From Falsigemmobacter faecalis (lineage in GTDB: Bacteria; Pseudomonadota; Alphaproteobacteria; Rhodobacterales; Rhodobacteraceae), in NCBI RefSeq assembly GCF_003863335.1, contig NZ_RRAZ01000005.1:62001-126000 (forward strand): a DNA stretch of 64,000 nucleotides, given 5' to 3'. This document shows, piece by piece, positions 43,866-52,101 of this stretch. Within the stretch, counting starts at the first letter, position 1; each line of letters opens with the position of its first letter. The notes under the pieces are model-generated. The model ran no database searches. It was not told the origin of the DNA and was given only the letters and a program-made list of their open reading frames with translations. The translations under genes and the position numbers were made by a program.

Positions 43866-46409
43866 ATGCAAAAGCAGCTGAAGACCGCGGCCCCCGGAGG
43901 GGCGCAACAGTTGACCCTGTGGCTTCTGACCCTGGTCGCTTTGCCCCTTGGGGGCCTGGTCCTGGCCGGGCAGCTCGCAGTTTGGCCTGAGCGCCCGGAA
44001 TTATTGGTCGTCGTCGCTTCGGCCTGTACGCATGGGGTCCTGCTGGCCCTGATCCGTTCCCGTCGGGAGGGGGATACGCCAAGGTTTCTCGCCGGGTCCG
44101 GGCTTGCCCTGCTGGTTCTTCTTTCGGGCCACCTTCTGAGCCTTGAAGGGGTTCCGGAACTGGCACTTATTCCGGCCGCCGCCGCATGGTGTGCGGGTGG
44201 GGTTTTGATGCTTCTTTTGCAGGCTATGGCGCGGGGTATGCCAGAGATCGGCGATCCTGGCGGCAGCATCAACGTCAAGCTGACCGGCGCGATCATGGGA
44301 GTGGTCATCCTGACAGCAGGCTTTTGGGTTGTCGGGGGTATGGGGGATTTGATGGAGCGGCGCCTGCCGGGGCTTGGCCTTCTCGGGCTCTGTGCAGCGC
44401 TCTCGCTTCTCCCGCTGGCAGCCGCGGGTCCGGCACGGCGCGCATTGGGGCGAGTTCACCGTGAGGGTGCCGGAAAGGGCGTGCAGGCCCTGTTGATCCC
44501 CATCGGGGTTCCGGCACTGCTTCTGTCCGTTCAGCTTTTGCCTGATATTGCCTTCCTTCCCCTGGGCAGCACCGCGGTTCTTGCCCTTTTGGGGGCTGCG
44601 CTTTTTCTTCTGCTGGTGGGAAATTCTTCTTTGCCGGATATGGCGGCGGCACTTATCCTCCCGGCTGCGGCCCCTCTTGCTGTGGCCTGCCTGATCCCCG
44701 CGCCGCTGCCGATGCGGGCGATGGCAGCCGTGCTGGTTCTGGCAACCCTTGCGGCGCTCTTTCTGCGCGAGCGGGTACGCCCTGAGGGTGAACAGCGCGC
44801 GATCGGACTTCCGCAGCCGAGGGTTCTCGTTGCCCTGCAGGAGCGGCTGAACATCCTGGTGCTGCGGGTCAATTTTGACAGCGGCGCGGTGCATTTCCCC
44901 TTTGGTGGCGGTGAGCCGTTTGGGGGCGGCTATAGTCTGCCTCTTACGGATTTCCTGCGCCTGACTGAGATGAAAGTGGCACTTGATCTGATGCAAAAAC
45001 TACAGCGCGGGGAGCAGCCGGCTGATTTTCCCATGCGCTTTCGCCTGCGCGCCCCCGGGGCACCGGGCGAGGCGCGGCAGGAGTGGACGCGCCAGCTGTT
45101 CTCTGTTCGCGTGCTGGAGAATCGCTATCCGCAATGCTGGATCGTGCTGGAGCGTCAGAGCCAGGAGGCAGACGTTCAGCGCGAAAGGGCTGAGCAGTCT
45201 GAGCTGTTGCTTTACTCGGCTCTGTCGCGTGAAGAGCGTTTGCGGATTGCAGTGGCGCGCGACCTGCGGGCCCCGGTCAGTGTGCTTCAGGAGGAGGTCG
45301 AACACCTCACTTCCGGGCGTCCCTGGGCTGAATCAGCGCGGGCGTTTGCGCTGTCGCTGCGCCTTCTCTCTGACAGTCTTGACCAGTTGCGCAGCGGGGC
45401 GGGGACCAGTCGTGGCCTGACGGGTACGGGTCCCTGGGATATCAGTGAAATGCTGGGGTGGCTGTCTGAGACCTTCGCGTCTCAGGCGAAATATGCCGGG
45501 GTGGCGCTTCATTTTGTGCCGGCGCGTCAGGGTGATCTGAGGCTTCACGGTGATCATGGGCGCATCTTCCTGGCGCTGTGCCGCCTCATTGATAATGCCA
45601 TCGCGCATGCCCGCTCCACCGAGATTTCGGTCAGCGGATTTCTGACACGCGGGCAGGGCCAGGAGGCGACTGTGACCTGGCTGGTGCGCGACAATGGCGT
45701 GGGTATTGATCATCTGCGGCAGGCCAGCCTCTTTGAACCCTTCGGCCTGATCTCGGGCGGGATCGACGGGCAGGCGCGGCTTGGGCTTTTTGCCGTCCGC
45801 AAATCTCTGCGTCAGCTTGGTGGAAATGTCGTGCTGGAGGAGGCCTCTCCGGATCGCGACGGCAGCTGTTTTATCGTCACCCATCCGGCCCGGGTGCTTC
45901 ATGTGACCGAACCAGAAGAGGAGCGCGACGATATCACCGCTCTGATGCCCATGCGCCGCGCGCTTCTTCTGGAGGATGATCCTGTTGCCGCGGAAGTGCT
46001 GTCGGCCCGGCTTCGCGGGCTGTTCGGGCGGGTGGATGTCCTGGCGGAGCGTGACGCCCTGCTGCCCCGTCTGCGCGTTGAGCGACCGGATGTCCTGTTC
46101 GTCGGACGCGGGACGGGCAGCACAGGGCACGGGGATCTGATCCGCGCCCTGCGGCGGGAGGATCGGACATTGCCGGTGATTGGCGTGGTCTCACCTGCCA
46201 TGCCCGAGTTGCGCGAGGCCATGGAGCAGGGCGGTGCCACCCGCGTGCTGACCAAACCTGTGGGGCTGACGCAATTGCGCGATCTCGTCATCGATCTCTT
46301 TGCCAGCGGGTCGGCTGAAGCAGAAGTCACTCACGCGGCAGACCAAGAGGGTGAGGCCGAAATACAGAGCTTTCTCAGTGATTTTCAGCGTGTCATTGGT
46401 CAGGATTGA
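43866..46409 (+). CDS. Membrane hybrid histidine kinase-like protein with lost His and Asp (pseudokinase)
   Basis: 847 residues. The first 300 hold about nine to ten transmembrane helices. A PAS-like soluble segment (about 315-430) follows, then a dimerisation/phosphoacceptor region, an HATPase domain (N box LIDNAIAHA, G1 box DNGVGI) and a C-terminal receiver. Where kinases have SHELRTP this protein has ARDLRAP, with Arg465 in place of the phospho-His. The receiver keeps the acidic pair (Asp704/705) and Lys797 (LTKPV), but the acceptor Asp is Gly747 (PDVLFVGRG). Phosphotransfer seems impossible; an ATP-sensing or scaffold role is inferred. It is the last gene of the Tad operon. Its end overlaps the convergent DUF1850 gene by 17 bp. 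Confidence 0.8.
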   Translation: MQKQLKTAAPGGAQQLTLWLLTLVALPLGGLVLAGQLAVWPERPELLVVVASACTHGVLLALIRSRREGDTPRFLAGSGLALLVLLSGHLLSLEGVPELALIPAAAAWCAGGVLMLLLQAMARGMPEIGDPGGSINVKLTGAIMGVVILTAGFWVVGGMGDLMERRLPGLGLLGLCAALSLLPLAAAGPARRALGRVHREGAGKGVQALLIPIGVPALLLSVQLLPDIAFLPLGSTAVLALLGAALFLLLVGNSSLPDMAAALILPAAAPLAVACLIPAPLPMRAMAAVLVLATLAALFLRERVRPEGEQRAIGLPQPRVLVALQERLNILVLRVNFDSGAVHFPFGGGEPFGGGYSLPLTDFLRLTEMKVALDLMQKLQRGEQPADFPMRFRLRAPGAPGEARQEWTRQLFSVRVLENRYPQCWIVLERQSQEADVQRERAEQSELLLYSALSREERLRIAVARDLRAPVSVLQEEVEHLTSGRPWAESARAFALSLRLLSDSLDQLRSGAGTSRGLTGTGPWDISEMLGWLSETFASQAKYAGVALHFVPARQGDLRLHGDHGRIFLALCRLIDNAIAHARSTEISVSGFLTRGQGQEATVTWLVRDNGVGIDHLRQASLFEPFGLISGGIDGQARLGLFAVRKSLRQLGGNVVLEEASPDRDGSCFIVTHPARVLHVTEPEEERDDITALMPMRRALLLEDDPVAAEVLSARLRGLFGRVDVLAERDALLPRLRVERPDVLFVGRGTGSTGHGDLIRALRREDRTLPVIGVVSPAMPELREAMEQGGATRVLTKPVGLTQLRDLVIDLFASGSAEAEVTHAADQEGEAEIQSFLSDFQRVIGQD

Positions 46410-46782
46410 GCGGGCAGGGCGTGGCACCTTCTGTTGCACTCAGCCGCAGGGCCGTTCCGGCCCGGGTGCCCACGTCATGGCAGATCTCCCCCGCGCAGAG
46501 GCGCCAGCCACTGCCTGTGGTGCCTGAGGCCGCGAGGTGCACCTCGCGCAGGGGGGCGATCTGCGGATGCCAGATCCAGATGCTTCCCTCGCGCCATGCA
46601 CCCTCCGGGGCCTCCATCCCCGCGCCCGGTCCCTCGATGCGGGCAAGGATCGGGCGCAGGGTCGCGTTCTTTGCCTCCCAGGTCTCGGTCCAGAGGGTTC
46701 GGGCGGTGGAATGCTGCCAGGAGAGCGTAAAAGTCTCTGCCGCGAGGGAAATCAGCCCCGCGGCAGTCAGCAGGCAGATCAT
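46393..46782 (-). CDS. DUF1850 protein associated with TAXI-TRAP transporter
   Basis: A 129-residue protein with an N-terminal signal or anchor (MICLLTAAGLISLAAETFTLSW). The body is beta-rich (EGAWREGSIWIWHPQIAPLREVHLAASGTTGSGWRLCAGEICHDVG) with one pair of cysteines. Proteins of the DUF1850 family are regularly encoded next to fused TRAP permeases of the TAXI type, and this gene overlaps the permease gene by 4 bases. The function is unknown; an extracytoplasmic accessory role in uptake is the usual guess. Confidence 0.82.
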   Translation of the reverse strand: MICLLTAAGLISLAAETFTLSWQHSTARTLWTETWEAKNATLRPILARIEGPGAGMEAPEGAWREGSIWIWHPQIAPLREVHLAASGTTGSGWRLCAGEICHDVGTRAGTALRLSATEGATPCPLNPDQ

Positions 46783-48893
46783 CCCGCGACGAGCCCCGCA
46801 GAGCCGCGATTGCGCATCAGATGTTGCGCAAGGAACAGCGCCACCAAAGCCAGACCCGCGACGTCATAGCTGAACCCCGGAATAACAAGGAAAATCCCTA
46901 TTCCAAGCGCCAGTGCGCGCTCCCACCAGGGGGCCGTTGCCTTCAGAAAGCCGACCACAGCCACACCCCAAAGACCCACGGCCAGAACCGTTTGCAGGGT
47001 GATCCAGATCACCTCTGCCGGATATCCAAGGGTCTCTGCGATCACCGATCCGGGATGTGGCGCCTGAAGCATCAGGGCCGGGGAATAGACCGCAACAAAG
47101 GGCACGACGAAACCCGCGATTGCCAGCTTGGTGGCATCAATGGAGATCTTCAGGCCCGAGACTTTCGCCATGGGGGCAGCCGCGAAGCAGGCGAGCGCCA
47201 CCGGGGGCGTCAGATCCGCCAGGATGCCGAAATAAAAGACAAACATATGGCTGATGAGCAGCGGCACGCCGAGTTGTTCCAGCGCGGGCCCGGCGAGCGA
47301 TGAGGTGATGATGTAGTTCGGGATCGTCGGGATCCCCATCCCGAGGACAAGGCAGGTGATCATCACCAGGATCAGCGACAGGAACAGGCTTTCCTCTCCG
47401 ATCCGCAGCACGGCGCCGATGAAGGTGGAGGCGATCCCCGTCAGGGTCAGGGTGCCGATCACCACGCCGACAATGGCGCAGGCCGCCGCGACCGGAAGTG
47501 CGTTCCTGGCCCCGAGCGCGAGCGAGTCGCGCACGATCACCAGGGCTTCGCGCGCGCCTTTCAGCACAAAGCACAGCACCAGCATGGCGCCGATCACCAT
47601 CGCCAGCAGATCCACGCCATATTTCAGGAAAGCCGCTGAGGCGATGCCAAGCGCGATCCAGAAGGCAAAGCGAAAGGCCAGGGGGCCGATCTGCGCCGCC
47701 ACAGCGGTGCCAAGGATCAGCACAACCACCAGCGCAAGTCCCATAGATCCGGCAAAGATCGGCGTGTAGTTTGCAAAAAGCAGATAGACGAGCGTGCCCA
47801 GCGGGATCAGCAGCATCCACTGCTTTTTCAAAGCTTCCCAAGGGCTTGGAAGCTGTTCCTTGGGGATGCCCAGCAGATTGAGCTTGCCGGATTCCAGATA
47901 GACCACCCAAAAGCAGACGCCAAAATAAAGGAAGGCCGGGATCAGCGCCGCGCGGACGACATCGCCATAGGGAATGTTCAGCGTCTCGGCCATGATAAAG
48001 GCGACCGCACCCATGATCGGTGGCATGATCTGCCCGCCCATGGAAGAGGTCGCCTCGACCCCGCCCGCAAAGGCGGCGCGAAAGCCGGATTTCTTCATCA
48101 GGGGAATGGTAAACTGCCCGGAGGCCACCACATTGGCCACGCCCGAGCCGGAGACCGTGCCCATCAGCGCCGAAGACAGCGTGCAGACCTGCGCCGCACC
48201 GCCGCGCCAATGGCCCACAAGTCCAAGCGCGACATCGTTAAACAGCTCCAGCATGCCTGCGCGTTCCAGAAAGGCCGCGAAGACCACAAAGATGAAGATA
48301 TAGGCCGAAGAGACATAGACCGGAGAGCCGTAGATACCCTCCGTGCCATAGCCGAAATGCTCAATCAGCATTTCCCAGTCGTAGCCACGGTGCTGCAGCA
48401 TGCCGCTCAGGTGTTCGCCAAAGGCGGAATAGGCCAGAAAACAGCCCGAAATGATCACCAGCGGCCAGCCCATCAACCGCCGCCCCAGCCAGAAGACCAG
48501 CGCAATCATAATCGCGCCCATCGTCAGATCGGTCATCGTCAGGTAGTTCGAGCGCAGCAAAAGCTCTTTGTAAAAGATCCAGTTATAAAGCCCCGTGCTG
48601 AAGCCCAGCATCCCCAGGCCCCAGAAAAAAGCTTTGGAATACCGGGTCTTCGCCACCAGGTTGGCAATCAGCGCAAAGCCCAGCAGCAGCACGAAGGCCA
48701 CATGCATGGCGCGCACAACCTGGCTTGCCAGCAGCCCATAGGCCGCGACCCAGATCTGAAACAGGGAAAAGCAAAAGGCGATGCCATAGGCAATCTGGCC
48801 GGTCAGGCCGCTGCCGAAGCCCGGGGGAAGGCCCTCAATGGCTTCTTCGGCAGTGGGCTGGCTGTCGGAAGGGGGGATCTGGCTCACCGTCAT
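46779..48893 (-). CDS. TRAP transporter fused DctQM permease (TAXI type)
   Basis: A 704-residue inner-membrane permease with about 16-18 hydrophobic segments. DctQ-like helices at the N-terminus are fused to a DctM domain, whose signatures are LSSALMGTVSGSGVANVVASGQFTIPLMKKSGFRAAFAGGVEATSSMGGQIMPPIMGAVAFIMAE and GMGIPTIPNYIITSSLAGPAL. The family imports organic acids driven by an ion gradient, together with a TAXI binding protein. The gene for that protein lies just upstream (89 bases) on the same strand. The substrate cannot be stated; TAXI systems include glutamate and dicarboxylate importers. Confidence 0.92.
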   Translation of the reverse strand: MTVSQIPPSDSQPTAEEAIEGLPPGFGSGLTGQIAYGIAFCFSLFQIWVAAYGLLASQVVRAMHVAFVLLLGFALIANLVAKTRYSKAFFWGLGMLGFSTGLYNWIFYKELLLRSNYLTMTDLTMGAIMIALVFWLGRRLMGWPLVIISGCFLAYSAFGEHLSGMLQHRGYDWEMLIEHFGYGTEGIYGSPVYVSSAYIFIFVVFAAFLERAGMLELFNDVALGLVGHWRGGAAQVCTLSSALMGTVSGSGVANVVASGQFTIPLMKKSGFRAAFAGGVEATSSMGGQIMPPIMGAVAFIMAETLNIPYGDVVRAALIPAFLYFGVCFWVVYLESGKLNLLGIPKEQLPSPWEALKKQWMLLIPLGTLVYLLFANYTPIFAGSMGLALVVVLILGTAVAAQIGPLAFRFAFWIALGIASAAFLKYGVDLLAMVIGAMLVLCFVLKGAREALVIVRDSLALGARNALPVAAACAIVGVVIGTLTLTGIASTFIGAVLRIGEESLFLSLILVMITCLVLGMGIPTIPNYIITSSLAGPALEQLGVPLLISHMFVFYFGILADLTPPVALACFAAAPMAKVSGLKISIDATKLAIAGFVVPFVAVYSPALMLQAPHPGSVIAETLGYPAEVIWITLQTVLAVGLWGVAVVGFLKATAPWWERALALGIGIFLVIPGFSYDVAGLALVALFLAQHLMRNRGSAGLVAG

Positions 48894-48981
48894 TCTCTTT
48901 CAGAAAAGAAGGGCAGAAGGCAGCGGCGGGCGCCCCGGGAGAGGGCCGCCGCTGCAACAGGCCGTGTAAAGGCGCTGCGGC

Positions 48982-49938
48982 TTACTTCAGAACGCCGATT
49001 TCGCGGTAGTATTTCTCTGCGCCCGGGTGCAGCGGGATCGGCAGAGCATTAATGGCATTGGCCGCATCAATCGCTGCGGCGGCAGAATGGGCCGACTTCA
49101 GCGCGTCAATGTTTTCAAACAGCAGCTTCGTCATCTGATAGACCGTCTCTTCCGAGACCTTATCGCTGGTCACCAGAATATTGGTGATCGCTGCCGTCGG
49201 CACATCGGCGTCCTGGCCCTTATAGGTCCCGGCCGGAATGACGTCAGCGACATAGGGCGCGCCGATGGCGTTGACGATCTCGGCAGGCACTTCGACCACG
49301 GTGATCTCATGTGTGGTGGCGAGATCCTTAATGAAGGCTGCGCCCAGGCCCGCCGAAGACAGCGTGGACTGGATCTGACGGTTCTTGATCAGCTCTGCCG
49401 ATTCGCCAAAGGGCAGATATTCGACCTTCGACATATCGTCATAGCTCATGCCCGCGGCTTTAAAGATCGCGCGCGCATTCAGTTCGGTCCCCGAAGCCGG
49501 GGCGCCCACGGAGATCGATTTTCCTTTCAGATCGGTGATCGTTTTCACCCCGGCCGCGGCCTCGGCCACCACCTGAACGTAGTTGTTATAGATCCCGCCC
49601 ACGGCGCGCAGATTGGTCAGCGGGGTCTTGAAGCCCGCCTCGGTGTCGCCCGCCCAGGCCGATTGCACAGAATCGCCCAGAGCAAAGGCCAGCTCCCCCT
49701 TGCCAGAGGCGAGCAGGTTCAGGTTTTCCACCGAAGCTTTGGTGGCCTGCACCTGGGTGCGCGAGCCTTCGATCCCCTTGGCGTAGATTTCCGACAGGGC
49801 CACGCCCAGCGGGTAGTAAACCCCCGAGGTGCCGCCGGTGAGGATATTGATAAACTCTGCCCGTGCGGCGGTGGCAGCAGCGGTAAGGGCAACCGCCGAG
49901 ACAAGACTTCCGGCGAGGATGGTTCTGATTTTAGACAA
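48982..49938 (-). CDS. TAXI-family TRAP transporter solute-binding protein
   Basis: A 318-residue periplasmic binding protein: signal peptide (SLVSAVALTAAATAARA) then the family start EFINILTGGTSGVYYPLGVALSEIYAKG. Internal stretches ATKASVENLNLLASGKGELAFALGDSV and GKSISVGAPASGTELNARAIFKAAG are also typical. It delivers the ligand to the fused permease encoded downstream. It starts with TTG 8 bases after GGGAGGAG. It is the first gene of the three-gene TAXI-TRAP operon. Confidence 0.93.
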   Translation of the reverse strand: MSKIRTILAGSLVSAVALTAAATAARAEFINILTGGTSGVYYPLGVALSEIYAKGIEGSRTQVQATKASVENLNLLASGKGELAFALGDSVQSAWAGDTEAGFKTPLTNLRAVGGIYNNYVQVVAEAAAGVKTITDLKGKSISVGAPASGTELNARAIFKAAGMSYDDMSKVEYLPFGESAELIKNRQIQSTLSSAGLGAAFIKDLATTHEITVVEVPAEIVNAIGAPYVADVIPAGTYKGQDADVPTAAITNILVTSDKVSEETVYQMTKLLFENIDALKSAHSAAAAIDAANAINALPIPLHPGAEKYYREIGVLK

Positions 49939-50194
49939 AGCTGTTCTCCTCCCTGAGTAACATTGCCAGAGCCTGACGACAGGAGGCGCGTCTGTTAAGC
50001 TCTTTTTGTCGGTTCGGGCGCTATTGTTCGGCTGTGACGCCGGGGAAGGCGGGTCGAAATGCGGAAATCCTGCCTGTCTTTTCGGCGGCGGGAGCCGGGT
50101 TGCGCATCGGGCGTTGTGATCTGCGAAGGCCTCTGCGGCCGTCGCGGGGCGTCTTTCGCCCCTGTGCTCTCATAATTAGTAAGGAGACAGGCCT

Positions 50195-50632
50195 TTGCGT
50201 ATTCTCTCAGCCCTCATCACTTCGGCCGCTCTGGCGCTTCCCGCCGCAGGTTTTGCCGATCAGAAACCCGCCACCGCCGGGGAGCAGTTCTCCGTTGCGG
50301 TCTGTGCGCAGCGCCTTGGCTATATCGCGGCAGAGACGGATGTCGTGGTCGTGACGCCTGCAGGTGCCGGGGATGTCGGCCTCGGCCGGTTTGACGCCTC
50401 AACCGGCGGCACCGGTGGCCAGGATCTTGAGGTCGTGGCGGTCGATCTTTCCAGTTGTGCGCTGGTGGAGGTGCCGGTCTGGGTGCAGGATCAGTTGGGA
50501 AAGCAGCTGCAGGCGGGTGAAGGTCCGGTGACCCGCTTCAGCGCAGATCTGTTCAAACAAGGTGTGCAATATGTCCGGGCCAATCAGGCGCTGAACCGCG
50601 AGATCGGCTTCCTGCTGCGTCGTGGCGGCTGA
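50195..50632 (+). CDS. Small secreted protein of unknown function
   Basis: A 145-residue protein with a signal peptide (RILSALITSAALALPAAGFA). The mature domain has two cysteines (AVCAQRLG, SSCALVEV) that could form a disulfide. It has a Gly-rich segment (GRFDASTGGTGGQDLEV) and a C-terminal amphipathic region. It starts with TTG, 8 bases after a strong AAGGAG. I do not recognise the family. It stands alone between the TAXI operon (divergent) and the sugar-transferase homologue, with 190-250 bp gaps on both sides. Confidence 0.65.
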   Translation: MRILSALITSAALALPAAGFADQKPATAGEQFSVAVCAQRLGYIAAETDVVVVTPAGAGDVGLGRFDASTGGTGGQDLEVVAVDLSSCALVEVPVWVQDQLGKQLQAGEGPVTRFSADLFKQGVQYVRANQALNREIGFLLRRGG

Positions 50633-50825
50633 GCCCGGCAGTGGCTGCGCCGCTGTCGCAAGTGACGCAGTGGTCGCTAAATCCCTGTGGTATAAGGCGT
50701 AAACTCTTAACGTCCGGTATTCCTTACCTGTGTTCCTGAATCTTTCCCGATAGGGATTAACTATATCGTCTGTCAGTTGCAGCGGTTGGTTATCCTCCCC
50801 CCTTGGGGGACTTCGGGCAGGTGGC

Positions 50826-51395
50826 ATGCAGGTATCCGCGTCTCTTTATCAGCGGGTTTTTCGCCGCGTTTTCGACCTGATCCTGCTGGCTCTGGCGCTT
50901 CCCTTTCTCCTGCCTTTGATCCTTGTGCTGGTGGTTATGATCCGGCTCGACAGCCCCGGACCGGCCTTTTTGCGCCTGTCGCGGCGCGGCCAGGATGGTA
51001 AGATATTCCGCCAGCTTCGCTTTCGCTGCGTCTGGCTGGATGCGCCCTTGCGCGCCTTTCAGGCAACCTCCGGCACGCCGGATGACCCCCGGCTGACACG
51101 GGTGGGGGTCTTTGTGATGCGCACGCGGCTGAACACCCTGCCGATGATTTTCAACGCGCTGGGTGGCTCGATGTCTCTGGTCGGGCCGAGGGCGCTGCCG
51201 GTGGATGTCACCGGCTTTGATCCCGAGGTGGTGCGCCTGGTCTCGCAGATGCGGCCGGGTATCTTTACGCCTGACAGTCTGACCGCAGAGAGCGCGGATG
51301 ATCTGAGCCGTCTTGCGATCACGCTGGCCTGGATGCGCAACGCGGGGCCGCTGGGGGATCTGCGGATTGTTCTGCGTGGCGTAACCGGAATCTAA
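50826..51395 (+). CDS. Sugar-transferase (monotopic PGT) homologue lacking the catalytic Asp-Glu
   Basis: A 189-residue protein of the bacterial sugar-transferase family (initiating enzymes of exopolysaccharide/O-antigen synthesis). It has a re-entrant hydrophobic helix (VFDLILLALALPFLLPLILVLVVMI), RRGQDGKIFRQLRFR and GSMSLVGPRALP. In place of the catalytic S-L-D-E-L-P motif it reads R-L-N-T-L-P, with Asn103-Thr104 where the Asp-Glu dyad should be; the KFR(S/T)M motif is RFRCV. It is probably not an active phosphoglycosyl transferase. No other polysaccharide genes are near. RBS is weak; the GGCAGGTGGC stretch precedes the ATG. Confidence 0.78.
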   Translation: MQVSASLYQRVFRRVFDLILLALALPFLLPLILVLVVMIRLDSPGPAFLRLSRRGQDGKIFRQLRFRCVWLDAPLRAFQATSGTPDDPRLTRVGVFVMRTRLNTLPMIFNALGGSMSLVGPRALPVDVTGFDPEVVRLVSQMRPGIFTPDSLTAESADDLSRLAITLAWMRNAGPLGDLRIVLRGVTGI

Positions 51396-51505
51396 AGGCC
51401 TAAGTGCAGGAATTTTCGGAACAATCGGGAATTTTGCCTTTTGCGGTGTTTTTTCTGCCGCGCCCTCTGGACAGCGCGGATGGGCTTCGATATTACCCCG
51501 CTACC

Positions 51506-51522
51506 GACAGTGAAACACTGTC
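51506..51522. repeat. Short inverted repeat upstream of the first tRNA-Phe
   Basis: A perfect 7-bp inverted repeat GACAGTG-AAA-CACTGTC, 7 bases before the first tRNA. It is absent upstream of the second and third copies, so it belongs to the unique flank: possibly promoter-proximal control or a processing hairpin of the primary transcript. Confidence 0.4.
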
Positions 51523-51529
51523 ACAGAGT

Positions 51530-51605
51530 GCCCGGATAGCTCAGTTGGTAGAGCAGCGGATTGAAAATCCGCGTGTCGGCGGTTCGAATCCGTCTCCGGG
51601 CACCA
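51530..51605 (+). tRNA. tRNA-Phe (GAA), copy 1
   Basis: A 76-nt cloverleaf: acceptor GCCCGGA/TCCGGGC, D arm GCTC..GAGC, anticodon loop TTGAAAA with GAA in a GCGGA/TCCGC stem, T arm with GGTTCGAATCC. The discriminator A and CCA are encoded in the DNA. Confidence 0.97.
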
Positions 51606-51777
51606 CTTCTTCCCCCAGATTATATGCTGAACACTCCTGATGCCGGTTGGGAGTCATTTCCGTTTTGATCGGGCATATTTTTCAATCTGATCTGACACTT
51701 AGATGAAATCAGTGCTGGACAGGCTGCGCCCCTTTGGCTATGTAAAACGCAGACGGCAGCCAGCGCTGCCCCTTAGT

Positions 51778-51853
51778 GCCCGGATAGCTCAGTTGGTAGA
51801 GCAGCGGATTGAAAATCCGCGTGTCGGCGGTTCGAATCCGTCTCCGGGCACCA
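51778..51853 (+). tRNA. tRNA-Phe (GAA), copy 2
   Basis: Identical in sequence to copy 1 over all 76 nt, including the encoded CCA, 248 bp downstream. It lies in the second unit of the tandem array, with the duplicated spacer as its only upstream region. It must therefore be co-transcribed or use a promoter inside the spacer. Confidence 0.97.
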
Positions 51854-52025
51854 CTTCCTCCCCCAGATTATATGCTGAACACTCCTGATGCCGGTTGGGA
51901 GTCATTTCCGTTTTGATCGGGCATATTTTTCAATCTGATCTGACACTTAGATGAAATCAGTGCTGGACAGGCTGCGCCCCTTTGGCTATGTAAAACGCAG
52001 ACGGCAGCCAGCGCTGCCCCTTAGT

Positions 52026-52101
52026 GCCCGGATAGCTCAGTTGGTAGAGCAGCGGATTGAAAATCCGCGTGTCGGCGGTTCGAATCCGTCTCCGGGCACC
52101 A
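52026..52101 (+). tRNA. tRNA-Phe (GAA), copy 3
   Basis: Identical to copies 1 and 2, again 248 bp further on. Its 3' flank is unique sequence leading to the SH3-domain gene 124 bp away. Confidence 0.97.

Noticed and set aside
51703-51888. Small open frames across the tRNA array encoding ARIAQLVEQRIENPRVGGSNPSPG-like peptide
   Set aside because: This peptide is the conceptual translation of a tRNA gene; the underlying feature is tRNA-Phe.
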